Positions 35,735 through 42,879 of a stretch of DNA of 64,000 nt are shown one piece after another. The translations under genes were made by a program, and so were the position numbers. The stretch is taken from the NCBI GenBank assembly GCA_027920525.1, contig CP115858.1, positions 1,736,001 through 1,800,000 on the forward strand, read 5' to 3'. This stretch comes from Chryseobacterium daecheongense. Lineage in GTDB: Bacteria; Bacteroidota; Bacteroidia; Flavobacteriales; Weeksellaceae. The notes under the pieces are model-generated. The model had not been told where the DNA came from, made no database searches, and worked only from the letters and a program-made list of their open reading frames with translations. Numbering within the stretch: the first letter of the stretch is position 1; each line of letters starts with the position of its first letter.

Positions 35735-38700
35735 ATGAAAAACAATTATTTTATTCTCTCATTTCTACTCGTTTTACAGACAGCTTTCGCACAGCAGTAT
35801 AAGATGCCTGTAGCATATGTAAATTCGTTACAGCCCGCACAATCAGGACAGGAGGCTGGACAGAGTATTGATAATAATGTGAATACTCTTTATCATTCTC
35901 AATATAATTTGAGCACAGCACTTCCGGACCAGTTAAATTTCAAATTTTCCAACCGGGTAAAAAGTATAAAAAGGTTAGTCTACAAACCTAGAACAACGGG
36001 CCCAAACGGAATCTGGACAAGTGTGAAAGTTTCTTATTCTACCCAATCCGATCCTACAGTTTTTATAACAGCAACCGGGGTTATTTCCTGGGCAGCTGAT
36101 AATACGGCAAAAACTATAGATTTGCCGACAGCAATAGTTCATCCTGCTGTTATTAGGATTGATGTCCTCAGTGCCCAAAATAATTTTTCAAGTTGTGCTG
36201 AGATGGAATTTTATTCTACAGAACAGATGGATCCTGTACAAACAGAATGTACACTGGCAACTAATGAGTTTTCAGCTTATGCAGATATCCCAGTATTGCC
36301 TCAGGTGGCAGGATCTTCGGCCTCAAGTTTCCAATCGGGAGAAAATATAGAGAAATCCTTTGATGGTGATGTAAGTACACTTTATCATTGTAGTTGGAAT
36401 GCAACAGCAGCTACTTTTCCTATTTCTCTAATTTACAAGTTTAATGGACAAACAGCTATAAATTATTTAAGGTACACACCCAGACAGGATGGCGGACCAA
36501 ACGGACTTTTTGGAAATGTAAAAATAAGTTATAATACAATTTCTAATCCAGCATACATTACTATTTCTACTCAAAATTTTGGGCAGACATCTGCAATAAA
36601 AACGGTAAATTTTCCTTCCGCCATTACTCCTTTAACTATAAAAATTGAAGTTCTTGATGGCAAAAATAACTTTGCAAGCTGTGCCGAAATGGAATTTTTT
36701 CAGACGAGTTCTAATAGTTTTAATCCTTCAGCTTATTCAAATATTTTTAATGATTCTATTTTCAGTGCTTTAAAAACAACTGTAACCCAGCAGGATATTG
36801 ATGCCATTTCCTCACCTTTCATAAAAGGATTAGCTCAGTGTTTATTTAATAATACCTACAATAAAAAATATAGGGTACAGACTTTTACGGCATACAAGAC
36901 AATTGAATCAATAAATACCCAATATAAAATTGGAAATTATAACGGATATGAAAACCCTACAGGGATAGCATTTCAGCCTAATACCACTGCTATTGTTTTT
37001 GCGAAAGATATTACCTCTGAAAACAAAGTTTACTTAAAAATAAGAGATTTTGCTACTGAAGGGGCGTCTCCTGAAAAAACATACGAACTAAAAAATGGAA
37101 TAAATATCCTCGCTATTGCTAATACAGGTTTGGGATATATTTCATATTACACTGATAATGTAAATGCCGCCCCGGTAACTGTAAATATCACAGCAGGTAT
37201 TGTAAATGGTATTTATAAAAAAGGTACAACCCCTACAGAATGGGCAGAAATGCTGACTAATGATGTCTATCCAAAAATTGATATAGAAGGTTATTATACA
37301 AAACTGGTTACCAATAAGTCTGCGGTAAGCAATTTCCATTTCACAACCGCCCAGCCTTTGATAGATAAGTATGATGCAATTGCCAAGTCTGAAAGAGAAA
37401 TGATGGGCTTCTATAAATTCAATAAAAACTTTAAAAACAGGCAGCTTGTTTATATGGAATCTACAGGAGGATGGTTTGCAGGAGGTTTAGGAGTTCATTT
37501 AGATCTTACTTGGGGATTATCCAATTCAACTTCAGCATCAGGACTTGATATTTGGGGTGTGGGACATGAATTAGGTCATATCAACCAGGTAAGGCCAGGA
37601 CTAAAATGGGTTGGTACAACAGAAATCACTAACAATTTATACTCATTGTGGGCCTATTATAATATGTACTTACCTACAGGGAGTAACAGATTTACAAGGC
37701 TGGAAGGTGAAATTGCCGATAAAACAGCCTTTCCTAAAGTAGCTGGAAACAGATTTGGAGAAATTATTATTCAGACACAAATTAACGGGAAGAGTATTAT
37801 GGATCAATTCAGAACAGATTATGTGAATCCCGCTGATGCGAATTTCAGAAGCCTTATTCCATTTTGGCAATTAGAATTGTATTATCAATTGGCAGGCGCT
37901 TCAAAAGGTGCTGCAACCCTTGCATTTGATTCAGATATGTCTGATGAAGATACCCCTACAGTTACCCCTACAGGTCCGGGAGTAGATTATGCACATTGGT
38001 TTGCTACAGTAGCTGAGAAAGTAAGAAATACAAACGAAAGCCAGTTTACCCAAGGGCAATTGGTGATGAATTTTGTAAAAAATGCCTGTGACGCCGTACA
38101 AGAGGACCTTACGGATTTCTTCACTAGCACCGGTTTTTTAAAGCCAATAAACGGTATCATATCAGATTACACCAATGCTCAAATGACAATTACCCAAAGC
38201 ATGATTGATGATGTGAAAAGCTATGTCCTGGCAAAGGGATATGCCAAACCTGTATCTCCGGTCATCAATTATCTTTCAGCTAATAGTGTAAATGCATTCA
38301 AGAATATGCAGCCTGTTTCAGGGATTACGGGTGTTGGTGCACAGATCACAACCAATACACAAGGACAGTTCTTATTGGTAGATAATTCTAAATGGAATAA
38401 TGCTGTTGCCTTTGAAACCTATAATTCAAGTAGCCAGCTAATCAGTGTTTCTATTGTAGGAACAGGAGATACTACATTGACAAATACTTATGTAGATTAT
38501 CCTTCGAACGCAATGAAGGTGTATGCCGTGGGATACAATGGACAAAAAATACTGGTTTATCCGGCAATTACATTAGTTGTTGATGATATTAAGAGAAATA
38601 ATAATGAATTTACTGTTTATCCGAATCCTTTAAAAAATGGCCAAAAATTAGTTATTGATTTTAAAAATTCAAAAGAAAATCTGAAAGCAGGATTGTATGA

Positions 38701-38854
38701 TGTGACTGGGAAGCCACTTATTTTAGCAAAAGGCTCTTTAAGAGAGATAAATAAGGAAATTAACGATAAAATTCAAGATTTGAAAACTGGAATTTATGTT
38801 GTTTCAATAAATGATGGAACCAATACCTATCAATCTAAGATTATTAAAGAATAA
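35735..38854 (+). CDS. Secreted M60-type (enhancin-like) metallopeptidase with two F5/8-type domains and T9SS tail
   Basis: A 1039-residue exported protein (signal peptide ending AFAQQ). Two F5/8 type C/CBM32-like domains fill about residues 30-165 and 180-330; both end in NNF.SCAEMEF. The M60-type domain carries the zinc motif HELGH (His611, Glu612, His615) with Glu630 as likely third ligand. Residues ~955-1039 are a type A T9SS sorting domain (VYPNPLKNGQ ... TGIYVVSINDGTNTYQSKIIKE), so the protein should cross the outer membrane by type IX secretion. M60-type peptidases with CBM32 modules cleave mucin-type O-glycoproteins. It is transcribed from an operator-controlled promoter. Confidence 0.9.
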   Translation: MKNNYFILSFLLVLQTAFAQQYKMPVAYVNSLQPAQSGQEAGQSIDNNVNTLYHSQYNLSTALPDQLNFKFSNRVKSIKRLVYKPRTTGPNGIWTSVKVSYSTQSDPTVFITATGVISWAADNTAKTIDLPTAIVHPAVIRIDVLSAQNNFSSCAEMEFYSTEQMDPVQTECTLATNEFSAYADIPVLPQVAGSSASSFQSGENIEKSFDGDVSTLYHCSWNATAATFPISLIYKFNGQTAINYLRYTPRQDGGPNGLFGNVKISYNTISNPAYITISTQNFGQTSAIKTVNFPSAITPLTIKIEVLDGKNNFASCAEMEFFQTSSNSFNPSAYSNIFNDSIFSALKTTVTQQDIDAISSPFIKGLAQCLFNNTYNKKYRVQTFTAYKTIESINTQYKIGNYNGYENPTGIAFQPNTTAIVFAKDITSENKVYLKIRDFATEGASPEKTYELKNGINILAIANTGLGYISYYTDNVNAAPVTVNITAGIVNGIYKKGTTPTEWAEMLTNDVYPKIDIEGYYTKLVTNKSAVSNFHFTTAQPLIDKYDAIAKSEREMMGFYKFNKNFKNRQLVYMESTGGWFAGGLGVHLDLTWGLSNSTSASGLDIWGVGHELGHINQVRPGLKWVGTTEITNNLYSLWAYYNMYLPTGSNRFTRLEGEIADKTAFPKVAGNRFGEIIIQTQINGKSIMDQFRTDYVNPADANFRSLIPFWQLELYYQLAGASKGAATLAFDSDMSDEDTPTVTPTGPGVDYAHWFATVAEKVRNTNESQFTQGQLVMNFVKNACDAVQEDLTDFFTSTGFLKPINGIISDYTNAQMTITQSMIDDVKSYVLAKGYAKPVSPVINYLSANSVNAFKNMQPVSGITGVGAQITTNTQGQFLLVDNSKWNNAVAFETYNSSSQLISVSIVGTGDTTLTNTYVDYPSNAMKVYAVGYNGQKILVYPAITLVVDDIKRNNNEFTVYPNPLKNGQKLVIDFKNSKENLKAGLYDVTGKPLILAKGSLREINKEINDKIQDLKTGIYVVSINDGTNTYQSKIIKE

Positions 38855-39527
38855 TATTCTTTATAAGCTTTACAATTCAGCAAATTGTTACAGTTTATAA
38901 TATTTAAAAATAAATGAATGCTTGAAACGATTTCCGAAGATTGTTGATTAGTAAAAAGTTATTTTTTATACTGCCGACCATATTATTGTCAGCAAATAAG
39001 TAAATACCAATTTTTATTTAATATCAGTTTATAGTTAGTATTACAAAATTGGTGTAAATAAACTTATAGCATTTTGTATTAATTTAATCAAAATGATAGC
39101 CATCAGTAATTAAACTGGATAAATTAACACATTAAAATGGTTGAAATAAATATCTGATTATGTTGTAAATCCCTTTGTTTTGTACAAAACAAAGGGATTT
39201 AACCATGGTTAAAAATACATAAATTACTACTGTAATTATTTCTTCTGGAAAACAACCTATGATAAGCCTCTATTTAAAGAAAAATTTACAAAATCGGTGG
39301 TTTATGGGGATATCTAATGAGTCTTAATGTCTCCTCTAAACTTCTTTAATACATGTCTGATTCCTGAAAAGACAAAGTATAAAATCTTTAAAATTATACA
39401 ACTGCACTAACAACTTTTTAATATTATAAATTTAGATTTTTATTTAATCTACAATATGTGAAATAAACTTTTATTATATCCATAAAAAAATTAAATTAGT
39501 AGACGTAAACCAAATTACAAACATATT
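38855..39527. other. 673-bp AT-rich gap with tandem palindromes
   Basis: No coding potential was seen. The only structured part is the pair of perfect palindromes at 39166-39213. No -7 box could be tied firmly to the downstream lipoprotein gene. Confidence 0.6.
39166..39201. repeat. Perfect 36-nt palindrome
   Basis: Two exactly complementary 18-nt arms with no loop, centred on TGTACA (left arm begins TAAATCCCTTTG). A second perfect palindrome, TTTAACCATGGTTAAA, overlaps its end at 39198-39213. No T run follows, so it is not a standard terminator. It may be a protein-binding site, a cruciform or a processed hairpin in the M60 3' UTR. Confidence 0.75.
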
Positions 39528-40874
39528 ATGAGGACAAAAAAATTAACAAATACCTTTTTAGGTGTTGCCCTACTTATTTTTCAGTCGTGTGCAGAAACCA
39601 CTGTAGTAGCGGAGGACACTGTTACTACACAAAAAAGCGCTTCAGCTTTAAAAACCACGTCTTCCTTCAATGTTCCGGTCGCAGGAAATTCTTTTATAAC
39701 AGTAAAGCCTTCGGGTGCATCCGAAGTTATTACTTCTACAAAATTGGGTAACTGGACTAATTCCAACACTGTGATCAGTACTTATTTCAAGGTGGGCAAT
39801 ACCGGAGCCTTACATATCGGACTAAAAGCTTCTGTCCCTTCCGGTACCAGCACAGTAAAAGTAACAATCGGTAACACATCCAAAAATGTTACTTTAACTG
39901 GATCAGCTTATACGGATTATTCTGTTGGAGATTTTACTATTTCCTCTCCGGGTTATGTAAAAGTTGATCTTCAGGGCGTCACCAAAACAGGCGGATACTT
40001 TGCAGATGTTACGGATATTACTTTTAGTGGAGCAGCTTCTACCGGAACCAATATTTACAGTAATGATCCTTCCTACTATTATTGGGCACGCAGAGGGCCG
40101 TCATGCCATCTGAACTATACAATTCCAACAACCAGTAATGTGAGCTATTACTACAATGAAGTAACTGTTCCGGCCGGAGAAGACAAGATAGGCTCTTATT
40201 TTATGGCAAACGGGTTTAGTGCCGGCTATTTTGGAATGCAGGTAAACTCTGCTACAGAAAGAAGAATCCTTTTCTCCGTATGGAGTCCGTTTGACACAGA
40301 TGATCCGAATAATGTTCCTCCTGATCATAAAATCATTTTAAACAGAGCCGGAACCGGAGTAACAGTTGGAGAATTCGGCAATGAAGGTTCGGGAGGCCAA
40401 AGCTATTATAAATACAACTGGACAGCAGGACAAACCTATAAATTCCTGTTAAAAGGAGAGCCGGATGGTAGTGGAAAAACTGATTTTACAGCCTGGTTCT
40501 TATCGCCTGATACCACAACATGGAAACTTATTGCCAGCTGGAAGAGACCTCAAACCAGCACTTATCTTAAGAGCTTCTACAGTTTTGTTGAAAATTTTAA
40601 TCCGGAGAATGGATATCAGGGACGAAAAGCAGAATTCAAAAATCAATGGGCAAGAACTTCGGATGGCAACTGGATCGCTATTTCAGGAGCAAAATTCAGT
40701 GTAGACAATACCTACAATGCACAACAAAGAATAGATGCAATGGGAGGAACGAGTGGCAATGCTTTCTTTTTACAAAATGGAGGATTCTTTAATACTGTTG
40801 TTGCGCCTGGCTCTCAATTTTCTGTTACTGCGCCTACCCAGGCTCCGAATATCAATTTTTCGACACTTCCTTAA
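39528..40874 (+). CDS. DUF3472/DUF5077 domain lipoprotein
   Basis: A 448-residue lipoprotein with lipobox IFQSC. An N-terminal Thr/Ser-rich linker leads to a DUF5077-like beta-sandwich (~50-170), then a DUF3472 domain (~175-445) with YYYWARRGPSCHLNY, GYFGMQVNS and WLFSVWSPFDTDDP-like motifs. These two domains often occur together in Bacteroidota proteins near carbohydrate-active enzymes; their biochemistry is not settled. Position at the end of the island, after the M60 gene, suggests a surface glycan-binding or processing role. It ends in a terminator at 40896-40935. No copy of the 37-bp operator is found upstream. Confidence 0.75.
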   Translation: MRTKKLTNTFLGVALLIFQSCAETTVVAEDTVTTQKSASALKTTSSFNVPVAGNSFITVKPSGASEVITSTKLGNWTNSNTVISTYFKVGNTGALHIGLKASVPSGTSTVKVTIGNTSKNVTLTGSAYTDYSVGDFTISSPGYVKVDLQGVTKTGGYFADVTDITFSGAASTGTNIYSNDPSYYYWARRGPSCHLNYTIPTTSNVSYYYNEVTVPAGEDKIGSYFMANGFSAGYFGMQVNSATERRILFSVWSPFDTDDPNNVPPDHKIILNRAGTGVTVGEFGNEGSGGQSYYKYNWTAGQTYKFLLKGEPDGSGKTDFTAWFLSPDTTTWKLIASWKRPQTSTYLKSFYSFVENFNPENGYQGRKAEFKNQWARTSDGNWIAISGAKFSVDNTYNAQQRIDAMGGTSGNAFFLQNGGFFNTVVAPGSQFSVTAPTQAPNINFSTLP

Positions 40875-40895
40875 AATTACAACATAAAAATAATC

Positions 40896-40935
40896 AGCCA
40901 GTTAGTTTTAAACAAAACGAAAACTGGCTTTTTTA
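40896..40935 (+). terminator. Terminator of the DUF3472 gene
   Basis: Stem AGCCAGTT/AACTGGCT (40896-40903 with 40922-40929) followed by a T run. Confidence 0.8.
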
Positions 40936-40957
40936 TTTTATTTATTTTCAGTTTTTA

Positions 40958-40988
40958 TTGCATGGTAAGCTAAAAATTACTATTTTTG
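40958..40988 (+). promoter_or_regulatory. Promoter of the second tRNA-Phe gene
   Basis: -33 TTG at 40958-40960 and -7 TATTTTTG at 40981-40988 with a 20-bp spacer. The following leader (CAACGAAGTAA) is shared with copy 1. Confidence 0.75.
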
Positions 40989-41029
40989 CACCCACTTTAA
41001 ACAACGAAGTAACACAAAACTATCATATT

Positions 41030-41102
41030 GGTTTCTTAGCTCAGTTGGTAGAGCAATGGATTGAAAATCCATGTGTCCCTGGTTCGATTCCTGGAGAAAC
41101 CA
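41030..41102 (+). tRNA. tRNA-Phe (anticodon GAA), copy 2
   Basis: Identical over all 73 nt to the copy at 17214, including the U-U mismatch in the T stem and the lack of an encoded CCA. The flanking promoter and terminator are similar but diverged. Confidence 0.95.
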
Positions 41103-41103
41103 C

Positions 41104-41134
41104 AAAACCACCTTAAAAAAGGTGGTTTTTTTTG
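41104..41134 (+). terminator. Terminator of tRNA-Phe copy 2
   Basis: Stem AAAACCACC/GGTGGTTTT (41104-41112 with 41121-41129) followed by T residues. The remaining gap to 41521 is AT-rich with no gene or structured element that I can support. Confidence 0.8.
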
Positions 41135-41521
41135 CTTTGTATTTCAAGATTACTCTGAAATAATACCATTATCATTTAGGATTTCAAAACCTAAAACAAC
41201 AAAAGGCACTTTCCTTTTCTTTAATCTTTCATATAGGAAAACAACTCTTAACTTTCCCCGGATGATTTTTACTATAAAAAGTTTACATTTAATCGTTTGA
41301 CAAAGATCGTCTTTTCCCTCATATCTTCATTAGCCGCAATACAGCATTGATATTTTTTGTCAAGATAAATCTCTTTCAAATAAAAAATTTCATTTTCAAT
41401 AATAGCCTTGCTGTGGTTAACTTTAAAAGACTAAATTAATATCTGCAGAATCAACTATTAAAAATATCTTTTTTATTAATAAGATAAGTGTGATATAATA
41501 AAATTTCAATTCGATATTCTT

Positions 41522-42280
41522 TTACAACAATTTATTATTCGTTACGAAAGCTAAAGCTTCTGAGATATTACTTACCTGCATTTTTTCAAACAACTTTCTT
41601 CGATAAAACTTAATGGTATCCGGTGATACAAAAATTTTCTCTGCAATCTTATTGATTGTATAACCCTGTGCATAATATCGCAAAACATCCATTTCCCTTT
41701 CTGTTAACTTAATCTTTTCCTCATTTCTCCACATTTCTCTTTGAGTATCATACCACCAATAATCATTTGTCCCCTGCCTTAAAATAGTTATATTTCCGGA
41801 ATCCGTATTTGTGGACAAAGAAACCACTCCCATAGCTTTCCATATTTTTCCTTCATCGGTTAAAAAGAGAGGAGTCAGTTTTTGATTAACCAGGATGGCC
41901 TTATTATTATTCAACAGATGAATATCATATGAAAGCGTGTAGTATTTTCTTTCTTCTGCAGGAATTCTCTCATAAAATTCAGAACCGAGCCTATTGATCT
42001 TCGATAATAAATCAGCATCACTTTTCTGAACATATTTAAAATAAAAGTCATACCCCATTTTTTTAACCTCTTCGGGGGTATTACCACAAAGGAATAATGG
42101 ATTCTCAGAAACGTATTCAAAATTTCTTTTTTGATAATCAATAATGAACACGCTCATATAAATTGCCCTTGATAATGCATCTGTTACCTCAAGATAATTA
42201 TTCACTGGTAAAGACTCTTCATTTGAAGCCTCTTTCATTGCAGGTTCAGCAAAAAAGAAGCTATTAACATTTTCACTCAT
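41522..42280 (-). CDS. LuxR-family transcriptional regulator with PAS-like N-terminus
   Basis: A 252-residue regulator. The C-terminal HTH (about residues 185-250) has the LuxR-type LTEREMDVLRYYAQGYTINKIAEKIFVSPDTIKFYRRKL. The N-terminal region (FIIDYQKRNFEYVSENPLFLCGNTPEEV) looks like a PAS sensor, as in many Chryseobacterium regulators. It is transcribed away from the peptide locus that starts at 42653, sharing a 372-bp control region with it. It is therefore a candidate regulator of that locus. An inverted repeat upstream of its start (42336-42349) could be its operator. Confidence 0.85.
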   Translation of the reverse strand: MSENVNSFFFAEPAMKEASNEESLPVNNYLEVTDALSRAIYMSVFIIDYQKRNFEYVSENPLFLCGNTPEEVKKMGYDFYFKYVQKSDADLLSKINRLGSEFYERIPAEERKYYTLSYDIHLLNNNKAILVNQKLTPLFLTDEGKIWKAMGVVSLSTNTDSGNITILRQGTNDYWWYDTQREMWRNEEKIKLTEREMDVLRYYAQGYTINKIAEKIFVSPDTIKFYRRKLFEKMQVSNISEALAFVTNNKLL

Positions 42281-42335
42281 AAATTTAAATTTGGTTATTG
42301 TTTTTCATATATACGATTAATTTAAATATCATTTT

Positions 42336-42349
42336 TACACTAAAGTGTA
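42336..42349. promoter_or_regulatory. Candidate operator: TACACT-AA-AGTGTA inverted repeat
   Basis: Perfect 6-bp arms separated by AA, 56 bp upstream of the luxR-type gene and about 300 bp upstream of the precursor gene. It is a plausible regulator binding site. The rest of the 42281-42652 gap has an imperfect -7-like TAAACTTTG near 42611, which could start the precursor transcript. Confidence 0.4.
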
Positions 42350-42652
42350 GTATTTAATTAAATCAATCCGTATAAATTTATGAAAAATAATTCCCACGAC
42401 AAAGACATCTATGTAAAAATAATTACCTGTTAAACAGGAGGTTATTATGTGAAATTATCTCAATAAAAAAGGAATTAAATAACTTCAGAATATTTTTAAT
42501 TATAGAGAGAAATAATCATTAAAAGCAAAACAGTCTTTCTTTAAATTTTAAAAGAGGGATGTGAACAATACTTTCTTGCAAGAAGAGACCAACGAAGGAA
42601 CTAATGTCTATAAACTTTGAGCCACATAAAATCATTTTAAAAATTTATTATC

Positions 42653-42814
42653 ATGAAAAAAGCAAATTTTAACGCAAAAGAGTTTTTGAAAGTAAGAGAC
42701 CTTTCTCCACTAGAACAAAACAAAGTAAGAGGTGGATTCGGAGCACAAGAAGCTGACAACGTAGTTGTACGTCAAGTACGTCAAGTAGTACAAGTGGTAC
42801 AGGTAGTTTCTTAA
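42653..42814 (+). CDS. Double-glycine leader precursor peptide (RiPP-like)
   Basis: 53 codons, ATG 42653 to TAA 42814. The leader (residues 1-28) ends DLSPLEQNKVRGG. Counted back from the cleavage site it has Gly-1, Gly-2, Val-4, Glu-8, Ser-11 and Leu-12, the pattern recognised by C39 peptidases. The predicted core is 25 residues: FGAQEADN, then VVVRQVRQVVQVVQVVS, a Val/Gln/Arg repeat with period three. It has no Cys and only one Ser. It is followed by a strong hairpin terminator, an oxygenase and a C39-ABC exporter. It may be hydroxylated before export; an unmodified bacteriocin-like peptide is the alternative. Confidence 0.8.
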   Translation: MKKANFNAKEFLKVRDLSPLEQNKVRGGFGAQEADNVVVRQVRQVVQVVQVVS

Positions 42815-42824
42815 ATATTACCAG

Positions 42825-42858
42825 GCAACAGAGGATATCCATTCTCTGTTGCTTTTTT
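42825..42858 (+). terminator. Terminator/attenuator between precursor and oxygenase genes
   Basis: A 9-bp perfect stem (GCAACAGAG 42825-42833 with CTCTGTTGC 42844-42852) followed by TTTTTT. It would let the precursor be made in excess over the downstream enzyme and exporter by partial read-through. Confidence 0.8.
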
Positions 42859-42879
42859 ATTTCAAAAACTTATAATACT

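Noticed and set aside
17214..41102. Classical integrative element with attL/attR at tRNA-Phe
   Set aside because: No integrase, excisionase or mobilisation gene lies in the interval, and both tRNA copies are full genes with their own promoters.
41061..41300. A 79-codon open frame after tRNA-Phe copy 2
   Set aside because: It begins inside the tRNA gene and runs through its terminator.
42424..42451. AGGAGG-like site followed by ATG near 42446
   Set aside because: The ATG is followed directly by TGA. The nearby CCTGTT-A-AACAGG hairpin may be chance.
42653..42814. Lanthipeptide, sactipeptide or graspetide precursor
   Set aside because: The core has no Cys, one Ser and no Thr, and no LanB/M, radical SAM or ATP-grasp gene is nearby.
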